Shown: positions 1 to 12,408, numbered from the stretch's first letter. The stretch is 64,000 nt of DNA from Apis mellifera (GCF_003254395.2 NC_037643.1:17163463-17227462), one strand, 5' to 3'. Notes: a model not told the origin generated them from the letters alone. A program made the numbers and translations.

Positions 1-1082
1 ATTTAAAACGTGTCAGTAATAATAATAATCGAGTGGAATAATTGTAGTAAAAGTGAGCCATAAAAGCGGTTAATATATTTTCAACAATCGTCGAATTCCC
101 TGTCGATTGAATTGGGATCGAACGGAGAGAAGAAAAGTACGTATATAGAGTGGATATAGAGAAGGAATATAGATGAACACGTAGTACAAAGTATGGAAAA
201 GGATATTCGTAAACGTGGCAATAATAATAATGATAATCGAGTGGAATAATCGTGGCAAAAAGCGGTTACTATATTTTCAACTCTCGATTGAATTGGGATC
301 GAACGAAGAGGAAGGAAGAAAAGTATACACACGGGTATGATCCGAAATAATAAATCGGGTGATCGATCACGGATCCGACGTCTATCCGACGTTCAAAATA
401 TTCTTGAATATTCATCGACGATGAACCGACGAATCCCCTCCTCCCCCCCCAGCGCGCGTTCCCTATTTATGACTTGGTTCTTTCATTACCAATTCCGTCG
501 GTTCCGCCGGCTGCCATTAGTCACACTTTGCGTACCGAAAGCGTGATTTCACCCGCGTTTATCGCGAATCGGTTGAAGGTGAAGTGCACTCGGGGGTGAA
601 TTTCACGGCGGGGGGAGGTGCGCGCGTTCCGCGCAGAGAGCGAGAGAGAGGGGAGGTGGGGGGTGATCGGGAGCGAGCGAAGGAGAGATAAGCGATTGGG
701 CGGCGAGGGGAGGGCAGGGCCCACCCACGTGCTCCATCGAGTGCTCCGTCAGTCATTCGGCTGAACGCGCACGCAGCGGAAAAGCCGTTGGTGTGCGACA
801 CACAACAGTTCAACGGTGGAATTACACTGTTGCCACGGTGCTCTCCGTGTGCTCTACATGCTACCACGCGTTTTTTTTACGGATGAAAAAGCCACCATTA
901 ACCCAAACGTTCAAACGCCTCGAATTCTTTCGTTTCGCTCGATGCTCGAAACTACTCTTTCTTTCTTCCTTTGTTTTCTTTCCTTCCTTTTCCCGTTCCT
1001 AGGTTAATAAATTTTTAGGATCGCGCGTTCTCGCGCGTGGAAAGAGATCGAACGGGAGCAAGAGCGAGCAGGATAGACTCAC
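1..1082 (-). other. cut: Start of the next cut intron (partial)
   Basis: On the minus strand this follows the GTGAGT donor at 1082-1077 and runs off the window edge. It holds an imperfect duplication at 17-333, a pyrimidine-rich stretch at 950-995, and a GC-rich purine stretch at 600-720. No exon was found in it. The short open frames here have no recognisable domains. Confidence 0.75.
17..333. repeat. Imperfect direct duplication, two copies
   Basis: Two copies (about 17-147 and 221-333) share, in the same order, AATAATAAT, ATCGAGTGGAATAAT, AAAAGCGGTTA, TATATTTTCAAC and TCGATTGAATTGGGATCGAACG, followed by an AGAAAAGTA tract. The second copy lacks a few short segments of the first. It looks like an old tandem duplication in an intron. 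Confidence 0.7.
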
Positions 1083-1283
1083 CTCTTTGTCCTTGGCTTG
1101 CAGTTCTTGTTCCAGGTTGGTGTTTGGCGTCCTCCTGGGATTGCTGGCATCGTGCACCTGCTGCTGATCGCTTCCCTGTGGTGTCTGAGACAACTTGTGC
1201 CCCTCAGTCTTCGAATTTCCATCGTTCGCCGCGGCTAGTTGCTCCTTCAGTGCGGACACTTCCTTCTCCGCCAATGTCGCCCT
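1083..1283 (-). CDS. cut: Homeobox protein Cut, second coding exon (N-terminal coiled coil)
   Basis: This internal exon of 67 codons has both splice sites visible: TTTCAG acceptor (minus strand 1289-1284) and GTGAGT donor (1082-1077), phase 0 at both ends. The translation opens RATLAEKEVSALKEQLAAAN, matching the conserved segment that follows FWQQ in insect Cut. It then passes through a polar Ser/Gln/Asn-rich linker (SQTPQGSDQQQVHD) and ends NLEQELQAKDKE, the beginning of a second helical stretch. The leucine spacing in LAEKEVSALKEQL suggests a short coiled coil. In known Cut/Cux proteins this region precedes the CUT repeats and is not DNA-binding. Downstream exons carrying the CUT domains and homeodomain must lie beyond position 1 on the minus strand. 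In-frame reading past either splice site soon becomes low-complexity, which supports the boundaries. No frameshift or stop is present. Confidence 0.92.
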
Positions 1284-1289
1284 CTGAAA

Positions 1290-4200
1290 TCCAACAATCG
1301 ATAATAAATATCAATCGAAATCGTCCGTAAATCGCTGGATTTAGAATCCAATATCATATCACACGCGCCTAATAAGTTTTAAATATTTCAAACTATATAT
1401 TCTCGAATATAGAATATAGAATCCTCTATTCGTATAATCATCTATTAAAACGATCTAATTTTACCAACTTTACTTTATCGATCTTATGAATATTTGGTCA
1501 ACAAGAGAGAGTTATATCTGTTAAACGAGACGTGAATATATTTATACCCCCTTTTCTAAAATTGAACAAAGAGGAAAATTCTTGTCTGAAAAATTTTGGG
1601 AGAAATTTTTCGAAAATTATTCCTCGCTCGGAAACGAAACACGATTCCCTCCCTTTAACGACACACCGCGTGCCGTAACGACAAATGTTGTCGACGGCAA
1701 CGGCGCAACGCCGAAACTCATCAAACTCGGCATCTGGAAGCAATTAAAGTAGAATCGCGAATCGGGGGTAAGTAAAATAACGCAGCCAAGGACTCTAGCC
1801 AAGGCAACAAGTACACGTCAGTTTTTGCCCGATGCATCGAAGCTCGATCGATCGTTCCGCGAAACAACGACGCCAACTTCTCCTCTTCGATTTGAAATTG
1901 TACGGTAACACGAACGGAACGTGTATAACGTGTACCAGCCATTCTATATACAAAACCGTTCCGTATTATTTATATTTTCCACGGTAATCCTATCCTGAAT
2001 TCCCCCTCTCTCTCTCTCTCTTCCACAAATTTATTATTACGTCACTTTATTATTACAATCCATGCGGAAAATTTGGAACGAAACCAAAATCCCTTTTTTC
2101 CTTTTCCCCGTTCGAAGCCAGGGGAATATTCGCGTAAACAAATTTCGAAACGAAAGGAAATCTAAATGGTTCCGAAGAAGGAAGGAAGAAGAGACACGAT
2201 GAGAGAGAGAGAGAGAGAGGTAGCCTATAGTAATGACCCATTGTTTCCTGCAAAAAGCCTTGACGATGTTATCGATAATTACGAAATGATACGGGAAGCA
2301 TAAATACATATCTGAGAGCTGAACGATGCACGTTCATTGAAATGGCGGACCGAGTATCGATAGGCTGTCGGGACTCGTCCTGTGTATTTGTCACGGGAGC
2401 TGAAGGGGGAGGGGGACACGAGCGGAGTTGGAGAGGACCGAGAAGATCGCCGATAAAGATCCGTACCGTCCGCGATCGTCACATTAGCGGCGGAAGTCGT
2501 TGAAAGATAATGGCTTCTTTGTACGTTCGTTCACGACATTGCTTTTGTTCTATCAATAATCGGCTGTTAAGAATTTAAGTTATGGGATTACCTTCTCCCT
2601 TTTTCCTCAGATGCTTCCTCCTTTTCGATCGTTTTCAATCGAATTTGATTTCCGATAGATTATCCATCGAGTATTATACTCGTCGCATTATTGTCGAAGT
2701 CGAATATTATGAAAGAAACGGATCGAGAATTTAAACGCGGTCGATTGTTAAAAAAGATTCCGACATTATTCTCTACATTACCGATCGAAAACCTGGACAA
2801 ATATAGTTCAAGATTTCGTCAATTGGAGAGAAAGTTAGGTTAAAATTTTCCCATTCCAATTCTCGAAGAATACGAGTCGAATTCGACACACTCACTATAT
2901 ATATAATATAATAACTGATTATGTAACTAGGAGTTGAGAGGATACAAGTCGGAGAAGGATTTTGTATTTTCACAACGAACGTGTTTCGACGCGAGAAAAG
3001 ATAGCGGCCACCGCGCGTTACTCGCCATGTCACTGAAAATAGCCGGGAAGCGAATTCGATGGGTCGAACCGCGGCCCGGTTCGATTCGATAGTTGGACAG
3101 CGCCAATTACCAAGCATACTCGCCTTTCGAGTCTGAGTAGAGGGCGTGGTGGGAGGCGAGTTTCGATCACGTCGAGGCGTTTCGTCTTGGGCCCGACGCT
3201 CGTCTTATATCCCGTCGCAAATTGACGGTTATCCGACTTGCACGGCGTTCCGGGCATCGATCGATCGCCACTCACCGATTCGATATACGGAATCGGGGCT
3301 CATTGCACACGTCCCGCGTGTGCAAGAAACCGCTTCGGGGCTGGTTTTAGGCACCGGTGGTCACGCACTTTTGGATCAACTAGCGGGGCATCGATCGGTT
3401 TCTGTCGTGTTAATGCTTGTTTCCACGTTTTCTCCGCGTTCAACAACTTGCTGTGCCGTGTAATTAAACCGCCCCCCCTCTCCCTTCCGTAATTTATCGT
3501 AATTTCGCGGCCACGGTTTCGTATATCCTTTCGTATACATATATATACCCGACATTTGTAATTCAAATCTTTCTTTCTCTTTCGCCAAGTTTTCTCTTCG
3601 AGAAGAAGACGCCATTTTTACATCGACGATCATTTTCATTATCGATAGATTGTTATACGCGTGAATAGTATTTTTGTCGTCTCCGCTACTATTATAACTC
3701 GTGATACATACGCGCGTGCGCGTGTGCGCGTGTACACGTATGTGCTTTTGGAACATGGATGGATGACAAGTTTGGTAAGGTTATGTTATACTGCAAGATT
3801 AGTCTTCGACATAACGTGAGTGCTAACCTATAAATGTCATTGTTTCGTTTCACCAACGCTATAAATTTCCAATTGTTATATCAAACGGATCGTTTATTTT
3901 CAAACTCTAATTGTTCAGGGATACTAATAATAATAATTTACTATTATTATTCGACAAACATTTGTTTCCCGAGAAAAATTGAAAAAAATTTTTCTTCAAA
4001 AATTTCCAACTTTCCAACGAAAATCTGGTGCACAGATCGGATTATTTATCGTCGAAGATGGGGAAAAATTTCGCACGATCACGGTGGTCAGAGTTCGCAA
4101 AGGAGAACACCGCCAATGACCACGCGTGCACACAGTTGGCACACAGAGGCGTAGAGGCGTGTTGGCGCGCGCACGAGCGCGCGGCATGCGAGTGTCGCAG

Positions 4201-6167
4201 CTGGCGACGCACGGTGTCGTAGCCCGTCAAACGCCGAGCATTCTTTGTGCCCCGCCGCCGGAATATCCCGAATAGATCAGCCTCCCTCGCGGCTCGCGCA
4301 CCCACCTCCCCCCTCTCCCCTCTCCCCTCTCGCCTCCCCCCTCTCTCCCCCCCGCGCGTCTTTCTATTTTTACGCCCTAGCCCCCGAATCATCAACGCGC
4401 ACCGTTCTTTTCTACTATTTATTTCGTGACGGTTGACTAATGCGCGAGAGACCCATCGGGAATTCCGGTTGTTTCGATGCGCTCGACTCCTGAATCTCTC
4501 TCGCGTCTTGGAAAAAAGGAAACAAGGTCGATGGTTCGATTTAATTTTATTACGTGGAATATAAATATATGTTTGAATATAATATATGTTTATATATGAA
4601 TATATATATTCATATATATATATATATGAATATAATATATGTTTAGAATTTGTTCCTTTCTTGTTAAGTTAAAATAAGAATGTAGAAAAGTTTGGGAAGA
4701 GAGTCGAAACGGTATCATGGTAGTATCTCGTGGAAGAAAAACTATTTCCACATTAAACGAGCGTAACAATTTCAAACGACAACGTGCCGAAATACATTTT
4801 TTTCGATTTGCTTTGTAAATGGAAAATTTATTTTCAAACATCTCACACGTGCTTTCACCTCGAGTTTTACAGCGAAGTAACTCATTTATTCTGAGACGTT
4901 ATAGAGGCGTTTCCACATACCGCCTTTGAAACCTCTTATTGAAATGAATTTTAATGATCGTGTGCCACGCTATTCCCCCCCTATATTTTTTTCGAAATAA
5001 AAGGAAATCCACGGCATTCAGGCGGCTGCTAAATAAAGCAATTTATACAACCCACTAAAACGAATATCTAATTAACATGAAATGCATCGTTTACCTTTAC
5101 GACGTGTTTTACTACGCCTTCGGTTTCATTTTCCAGATTCGCGTGATCCAACCACTCCGAGACTTCTTCCGTCTTTGACCTTTGACACGTCGTAACGCCC
5201 AATAATTATGCGTCGTTCGCACACCATCTCGGCGATAAAAACGAAACAACCGATCGTTCTCAACCTCCTCGTAAACGGGGAGGGAATACATACGCGCGTT
5301 AGAGAACGCGGGGAAAACTCTCCGTTCGAAAAGGAGATCGGAGCTCAAAAATACCGCCGTCTCTGCCGCCCAAACGATATTTTTATCAACCTCGCTCTCG
5401 GAAATTCCATCGATCGAAAGCAATCGATCGGATGCAAAGCCAACTCTACACACACACGCGTCTCTACCTTACACGATGACAGTCGTTGCGGCAAGAAAGG
5501 GAGGAATACCTTACCGCCAGCCTTCTTTATAATCTGCCCCGTGGAGGGGGTGGTGGATCAGCCGTTTACGACGGTGTTATATTTTTTTGGCCGCCGAGGA
5601 AGGGAGACGGTCGTGATATTTCAAATTTTCTCATTACACCTCGAGGTGCGAATCGTCTCTCCCTCCCTCTCCCTCTCTCTCTCTCTCGCTTCGCCCCATC
5701 CTTCACCCTTCCGATATACGCGGCCGTGGCGCCGTACCCTGCCCCTCCCCCTTCTTCAATCTCACACCAACCAGCCATCAGAGAGGGTGAACCAGCCCTC
5801 TTGTATTTATTATTAAGATATCGACCGAGCTCTAAGTCCCGCCGCCACACTGCAATACGCGAAACACTCGAACGCTTGCACACTCTCGCGGAAGAGAGAA
5901 AGAGAGAATTCGACCCTTTGAGAGAGGAGGAGGGGTAAGATCTCCCCCAAAGGCATCTCTCTCTCTCTCCTTCGAGCGTGGAATTACCACCATCGATGCC
6001 AATTCGTCGCTTTGTTCGCGACACTTTTGTTCCAGAGGAGGGGGGGGAGTAGAAACGAGAGAGATAGAGGCCGCTCTTTGTCTCGATCCGATTAAAATGG
6101 CGCTAGAAGGAGAGGGAGAGGGTTTTTTTCTTTCTCCAATTTTTCGTTTTATATATATATACTCGAA
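1290..6167. other. cut: Intron sequence, non-repetitive with microsatellites
   Basis: No gene recognised. It contains short TA runs (2898-2914, 4564-4632), a 42-bp alternating purine-pyrimidine tract (3704-3745), CT-rich blocks (4300-4355, 5660-5690) and a CpG-rich unique block around 3000-3450. Open frames up to 202 codons are GC-driven and lack domains. Confidence 0.7.
3704..3745. other. Alternating purine-pyrimidine tract (Z-DNA-prone)
   Basis: The tract shows 42 bp of unbroken purine/pyrimidine alternation, with a CGCGCGTGCGCGTGTGCGCG core at 3711-3730 and a TGTACACGTATGTGC tail. Such CG/TG alternation is the classic Z-DNA-prone pattern. Confidence 0.75.
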
Positions 6168-7066
6168 GATGGCAACTAAGTAATTGATTTCACTTATCGA
6201 TATGATCACTCATAATCGATTCGGATCGTCACAGTGCAACTCGTGAGATTGCAGAGAAGCTTCGTGTATCGCTTAAAACAACTTGGCTATGTTCAAAAAC
6301 TCGATACATGGGTTGCTCACGAACTGAGAGAAAAGCATTTAACGCGACGCGTTAACAGCTGCGATTTGCTAAAGAAACGTGATGAAAATGATCCGTTTTT
6401 AAAACGACCGATAACTGGCGACGAAAAATGGGTTGTTTGCGACAATATCGAGCGGAAAAGATGGTGGAGCAGGCCACGTGAACCAGCTCGAGCAACATCG
6501 AAAGCTGGTATTCGTCGAAAGAAGGTTTCGTTATCGGTTTGGTGGGATTACGAAGGAATTGTCTATTTTGAACTCTTACCACCCAACCGAACGATCAATT
6601 CTGTCGTCTACATCGAACAACTAACGAAATTAAACGACGCGGTTGAAGAAAAGCGGGCCGAATTGACGAATCGAAAAGGTGTCGTATTCCATCGTGACGA
6701 TGCAACGCCACACGCATCTTTGGTCACTCGGCAAAAATTATTGGAGCTTGGTTGGGATGTTTCGCCGCATCCACCATATAGTCCTGACCTCGCACCATCC
6801 GATTACTTTTCGTTTCGATCTTTACAAAACTCCTCGAATGGTAAAAATTTCAATAACGATGATGATATCGAATCGTACCTGATTCACTTTTTCGCTAATA
6901 AAAACCACAAGTTTTACGAACGTGGGATTACGACGCTGCCTGAAAGATGGCAAAAGGTCATTGATCGAAATGGGCAACGCATTACGGAATAAAGTTATTC
7001 AGTTCCATGAAAAAATTGTCTTTGATTTTCTAAAAAAAATCCGCAATTACTTAGTTGCCAACCCAA
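6168..7066 (+). mobile_element. Mariner transposon remnant, copy 1 (5'-deleted)
   Basis: This is a Tc1/mariner-superfamily element of the mellifera/irritans type. The 3' end keeps the inverted repeat AATCCGCAATTACTTAGTTG followed by CCAACCCAA, ending at a TA-rich flank. The 5' end keeps only part of the repeat (GGCAACTAAGTAATTG, 6171-6186). The element is about 900 bp against about 1.3 kb for intact mariners. Missing sequence removes the transposase start and most of the DNA-binding region. The 5' flank is a (TA)n tract, consistent with TA target choice. It has the opposite orientation to the second copy 30 kb away. Confidence 0.93.
6234..6992 (+). pseudogene. Mariner transposase pseudogene, copy 1
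   Basis: The reading frame covers the C-terminal two-thirds of a mariner transposase, the cut-and-paste DDD recombinase. Visible landmarks in order are KQLGYVQKLDTWVAHEL, the first catalytic Asp in TGDEKWVV, the WWDYEGIVYFELLP block, the second Asp in FHRDDATPH (family norm HDNARPH), and the third Asp in YSPDLAPSDYFSF. It ends RWQKVIDRNGQRITE at a TAA (6990-6992). Upstream, in another frame at about 6212-6275, a helix-turn-helix remnant reads SATREIAEKLRVS, so a small deletion has shifted the frame between the DNA-binding and catalytic parts. The true start and the first helix-turn-helix are gone. The catalytic core is intact by eye, but the gene cannot make a full transposase. Confidence 0.92.
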
Positions 7067-8019
7067 TATATCGAGGGTCGTCGACCGTCGGTCGAGGCTT
7101 CTCATGTGTTCCCACGTGTGGAGAAGGGGGAGGAGGAGAGTAGTCTGTGGCGATATTTAAGAAATGTCAATACGCGGACAGGCGAGGGGAGGGGAAGGAA
7201 TGGAAGTCGACGACAATGCCAACGGAGGCCTCCTCGAGGCGGCCCCCGCCGTCATCGGCTCTCCTCCCCCCCTCAGTAGCCCCGAGGCATCGGTTAAAAA
7301 ACGAACGAACCCCTTTGAAGTCACCCCATCCCCCGTCGTCCCCCGTTGTCCTAATGAAAAATTAAAGCCCCTTCTTAAACATCATTAGACACTCGGAGGA
7401 GGACCGATAATCTTGCCACCCCTCCCTCTTCACCGTGTTTTCTCCACCGCGGATCGGACAAACGAGCCTTTTCCTCGGCCAATTTTCCACCAAGTCCCTC
7501 GAATCTTGTGATTCGAACCAGTCTGAGTTTCTCTTTCTTTCACAGTTTTCGATCGATCAGTCAATATTTAGGGATCGATAGGGTTACAGTTTAAATACGA
7601 TCTTTGGAGAAAAGGAGGGGGTGGATGAAAGGAGGATTCTATTTCTTAAATTTAAATATTAAATATTCGTTTAGGGTCGTTCGAGGATGGACGTTGGAAT
7701 TATTCTTGCCGTCCTCTCTGCCCCTCCTTTTTTTGCATCGGCGGCGCAATCATATTCCGGGAGGAGGAGGAGGAGGAGGGGGAGAGGGAGGTACACACGT
7801 GCGAGTCAGCGCCCGAGATCTTCTCACGCGCGATCCGCTCTAATAAATCACGATGGGCCCGCGAGGAAAAAAGGGGGAAAGAAAAAATTCGTGGCGATCA
7901 TCTGGCGGCGCGCTCGTTCGAAGCTCGGCCTCTTCTCCCTTTTCACGGAATGAAATCGTTGGAAGAGTCATTCTTCGAGAGATCGGTGATACGAGGAGGC
8001 GAATGAATTGTAATTTTCA
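7067..8019. other. cut: Intron spacer, GC-rich, no gene
   Basis: GC-rich and purine-rich segments (7120-7300, 7755-7800 with GGAGGAGGAGG). No recognisable coding or RNA gene. Confidence 0.6.
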
Positions 8020-9290
8020 ACTTGTTTGAAACTCTTTTCTACTTTGAAGAGGGGAGGATGATACTATTCGTCGATCGAAATTTGAAAAGAAAGAGGAAGA
8101 TTGACTTTCTTAACCTTCTACGAGAATTAATTCGAGAAGAATCTCTCCTTTGAAAGAAAATAATCTCGTTTCGAGAAAAATCGATCGATCCTAAAAATGA
8201 AAATCTCTTCTTCGTGAAGGGAAGGAGTTAGAGGTGGCTTAACTTTCAACAAGAATTAATTCAAGAAGAACCCCTCCTTTCCCGAAAGAAAACAATTTCG
8301 TTTCGAGAAAAACGAAAGATCGATCAATCGATCCTTAAAAGTGAAAAGTGAAAACTCTTTTCGTGAAGAAAAGGAGCTTAACCTTCAATAATTCGTTAAT
8401 TCAAGAAGAATCTCTCCTTTGAAAGAAAATAATCTCGTTTCGAGAAAAACGAACGATCAATCGATCGATCGATCCTTAAAAACTCTTTTCACGAAGGAAA
8501 GGAATTTAACTTTAACAATTCATTAATTCAAGGAAAATTTCTCCTTTCTCGAAAGAAAATAATCTCGTTTCAAGGAAACCGATCGATCGATCGATCGATC
8601 GATCCTTAAAAGAGAAAAATGAAAATTCTTTTCGTGAAGGAAAGGAGTTTAACCTTCAAAAATTCGTTAATTCAAGAAAAATCTCTTCTTTCTCAAAAAA
8701 AAACAATCATTTCGAGAAAAACGAACGATCGATCGATCGATCGATCCTTAAAAACTCTTTTCGCGAAGGAAAGGAGTTTTCGCTCGTAGAGCTGGCTTAA
8801 TCTTCAAAAATTCGTTAATTCAAGAAGAATTTCTCCTTTCTCAAAAGAAAACAATCATTTCGTGAAAAACGAACGATCGATCCTTAAAAGTGAAAACTTT
8901 TTTCACGAAGGAAAGGAGCTTCACCTTCAAAAATTCATTAATTCAAAGAAAATCTCTCCTTTGAAAGAAAACAATCTCGTTTCGAGAAAAACGATCGATC
9001 GATCCTTAAAAGTGAAAAATGAAAACTCTTTTCGCTCATAGAACTGGCTTAACCTTCAACAATTCGTTAATTCAAGAAGAATCTCTTCTTTCTCAAAAAA
9101 AAAAAACAATCATTTCGAAAAAAACGAACGATCGATCGATCGATCGATCCTTCAAAATTCTTTTCGCGAAGGAAAGGAGTTTTCGCTTGGCTTAAAAATT
9201 TGTTAATTCAAGAAGAATCTTTCCTTCGAAAGAAAACAATCTCGTCTCGAGAAAAATCGTTAAAAGCGAAAAGTGTAAACTCATTTCGCT
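8020..9290. repeat. Tandem array, ~135-bp unit, about nine copies
   Basis: The anchor TTAATTCAAGAAGAATCTCT recurs near 8126, 8262, 8396, 8523, 8668, 8815, 8938, 9068 and 9203, a spacing of 123-147 bp. Each unit goes on with GAAAGAAAA(C/T)AATCTCGTTTC, GAGAAAAACGAACGATC, a variable (GATC)n run, CCTTAAAA, and a CTCTTTTCGCGAAGGAAAGG segment. Length variation comes largely from the (GATC)n run, which generates many ATCGAT hexamers. No open reading frame is conserved between copies. Confidence 0.9.
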
Positions 9291-9839
9291 TTTAAGGAAA
9301 GGAGGTTTTTGTTCGCGGAGTTGGCGCAGGGGGATGGGCGGCGGTGACGAGCGAAATTCGGGGCGGGGACAATGGAGGGATGACTCCGGGACACGCGGTT
9401 GAATCGGCGAAAGGGACAGTGGCCGCTGGCCGGGCGGGAAAGGGGAGGGAGGGGGAGGAAGGGGCGATTGTTGGAATTTGCATGAATCGATCACGATTGT
9501 TTGGCCGCGAAATGAGCGGCGCCAACCACCATAGAGAAATAATTCGCAATCCGTGTACAGGCCGGCCCTGAAATCGAGTTACCGTTTGCCATTTCGATTC
9601 TGCTCGGTCCAACGGCCGACAATGCCCAAACACGACGACAATGTCCAAAAGCGAATCATCTTTGTGATCCTGGCGCGAGCCCCCACCCCCCTCCCCTATA
9701 CTTTCGTTCGTTCTTTTTCTCTCCCCCTCTCTCCCTCTTCCCTCCTATTAATCTCGAATTCCACCTCCGATCCTTCCCACCCATTGTCCTCGAATCGAAC
9801 TCCACTCTTTTTCTCCTCGATCGTCTAACTCGTGTTCCT
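9291..9839. other. cut: Non-repetitive intron block between two arrays
   Basis: GC-rich unique sequence without simple repeats except purine tracts near 9440-9465 and CT-rich sequence at 9715-9755. No recognisable gene. It is a candidate regulatory block because it interrupts two arrays and contains the POU/ATCGAT pair. Confidence 0.4.
9476..9491 (+). promoter_or_regulatory. POU octamer next to ATCGAT
   Basis: A perfect octamer ATTTGCAT (9476-9483; ATGCAAAT on the other strand) is followed two bases later by ATCGAT (9486-9491), a hexamer preferred by Cut/Cux domains. It lies in a non-repetitive stretch (about 9440-9640). Motif match only. Confidence 0.25.
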
Positions 9840-10777
9840 TCCACGCGTGTAAACTCCGTCTCTTTGTCTATCTGTCTGCAAATTGAATATATATCATCCG
9901 TTAATCCAATAACTACCTCCTCTTGTATTCCTATCGAAAATTCTATATATTCTATGTATCTGAAAATTGAAAATATCTTCAGCTAACCCAACCCTTATTT
10001 TCCTTCCACGAGTGTAAACTATCTCTCTCTCTTTGTCTATCTATCTGGAAATTGAATATATACGTATATCTTCGATCATCAGTTAATCCAATACTTCCTA
10101 TTAAGCATGTAAACTATATCTATATATCCGAAAAGTGAAAATATATATATAAAAATGAAGAAAAGAGGGTATAGGAATAATTGTCCTCGAATCGAACACT
10201 TTTTTCTCTTCGATTATTAGCTATCTCCCTCTCTCTCTTTGTCTATCTATCTGAAAATTAAATGTATAAGTTAATCCAATAACTATTTCCTTTTATATTC
10301 CTACTATGCGTATAAACTATCTATCTATCTATCCAAAAAATGAAAAAATATACATATGTATATATATGAACGAAGAAAAGAGGGTAGGTTCTCGAATCGA
10401 ACATTTTTTCTCTTCGATTATTAGCTATCTCCTTCTCTCTCTTTGTCTACCTATCTGAAAATTAAATATATGAGTTAATCCAATAACTACCTCCTTTTAT
10501 ATTCCTACTATGCGTATAAACTATCTATCTATCTATCCAAAAAATGAAAAAATATACATATGTATATATATGAACGAAGAAAAGAGGGTAGGTTCTCGAA
10601 TCGAACATTTTTTCTCTTCGATTATTAGCTATCTCCCTCTTTCTCTCTCTCTTTGTCTATCTATCTAAAAATTAAAAATATATACATATATATACATCTT
10701 CGATCATCAGTTAATAATTCCCTTCTTTTATATTCCTACTATACGTATAAACTATCTATCTATCTATCCAAAAAGTG

Positions 10778-10838
<61 letters not shown>

Positions 10839-11213
10839 GAACGAAGAAAAGAGGGTAGGTTCTCGAATCGAACACTTTTTCTCTTCGATTATTAGCTATC
10901 TCCCTCTTTCTCTCTCTCTTTGTCTATCTATCTATAAAAATATATATATACATCTTCGATTATGAGTTAATCCAATAACTACCTTCTCTTATATTCCTAC
11001 TATGCGTATAAACTAGCTATCTATCCAAAAAGTAAAAATACATATATATCTATATATATATCTATATGAACGAAGAAAAGAGGGTAGGTTTTCGAATCGA
11101 ACACTTTTTTTCTCTTCGATCATCGGTTAACTTCCCCCTCCCCCTAATATTTCTACGCGTGTAAATTCTCTTTCTCTCTCTCTCTCTCTCACTCGTGCAA
11201 AAATTTGGATATT

Positions 11214-11262
<49 letters not shown>

Positions 11263-11263
11263 C

Positions 11264-11295
<32 letters not shown>

Positions 11296-11300
11296 TTGAA
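9840..11300. repeat. Tandem array, ~200-bp unit with embedded microsatellites
   Basis: The phrase GAACGAAGAAAAGAGGGTAG followed by TTCTCGAATCGAACA recurs near 10370, 10570, 10840 and 11070, with decayed relatives near 9790 and 10150-10200. Each unit also holds CTTCGATTATTAGCTATCTC, a TTTGTCTATCTATCTGAAAA segment, GAGTTAATCCAATAACTACC and a TATC run. (TA)n has expanded at 10780-10832, (TC)n at 11216-11260 and (CTAT)n at 11264-11294. Confidence 0.88.
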
Positions 11301-11365
11301 AAGTGAAAATACACGTATAAACGAAGAAGAGAGAGAGAGAGAGGTTGTACAGAGGAGAGTAGTTG

Positions 11366-11371
<6 letters not shown>

Positions 11372-11396
<25 letters not shown>
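11372..11396 (+). repeat. Poly-A run, 25 bp
   Basis: Uninterrupted A run. No transposon body with a target-site duplication is recognised upstream, so it is called a simple repeat rather than a retroelement tail. Confidence 0.85.
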
Positions 11397-12370
11397 GGTA
11401 GCAGCTGTCGAGGAGAGATACATGTCGCGCGGAGGACATGTGGGTGGGTGGATGGTATCGATACCTGCGAGCGGGCGCACAATACGCCGGCTATATTTTT
11501 ATAGGGCCGCCACGGGAGTCTAATGGAGGAGGAGGAGGAGGAGGAAGGGAGTAGAAACAGGGATTTGGTATAGACGTCATTGTTTCCGTTCGGCACCCTT
11601 CCTTCCTTCCTTCCTTCCTTCTCTCCCTCCCCGAGTGAAAACTACCTATCCCCCTCCCTCCCCTTACAACGTGGCGCGGCTGCCATTCAAAGCCACTTTT
11701 TCATCTCTCCTTCTCTCTCTCTCTGCTCCTCCACCTCCTTCTCCTCCTCCTCCTGCGCCACACATAGATTACAATATTACCGCGTAACCCACCCTCGGCG
11801 GCGCCGCAACGCCGGAACGCGCGTCCTCTGATATATACGCGCACTTCTGATCATAACATAAATTTTAATGATGGCCGTGATGAAAATATAAGAACGCGGC
11901 GATATTTATGACCGACCCCTTCCCCCTCTCTCTCTCTCTGTCCCTCGTTCTCGACTCGCGCCGCGCCACACTTGGAGGAGGACACCCTCTCCCTCCCTCT
12001 CCCCTCATCCGCCGTCCTTTTTTCTCGTCGACGCGGGGGGAGGGGCGTTTAATTGTCCATCCGCGGACGGACGTCTTCTCTCTCTCTCTCTCTCTCTGTC
12101 GCCTCTTCGCCGTGACAGATGCTCTGTCTCTCTCTCTCTCTCGTCGTGTTTCTTGTTTTTTTCCCGTCTTCGTCGAAACCATTTAGATATGACGCGGAGC
12201 GCGGATCGCTTTCGTTTCGAAATTTGTTTACACGAATCTTACACGAATACTTCTCGAATAGGAGAAAGAAAGAAAGAAAAGGGATTGTATGTTTCGTTGT
12301 ATTGGAACAACTATACGCTTAATTATATACCCGTGATCCCTACTTACGTTCGAGAAATGGGAATAGGAGA

Positions 12371-12408
<38 letters not shown>

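Noticed and set aside
11372..11396. Poly-A run as the tail of a retroposed gene or LINE/SINE
   Set aside because: No recognisable body, no target-site duplication, and surrounding sequence is simple-repeat rich.
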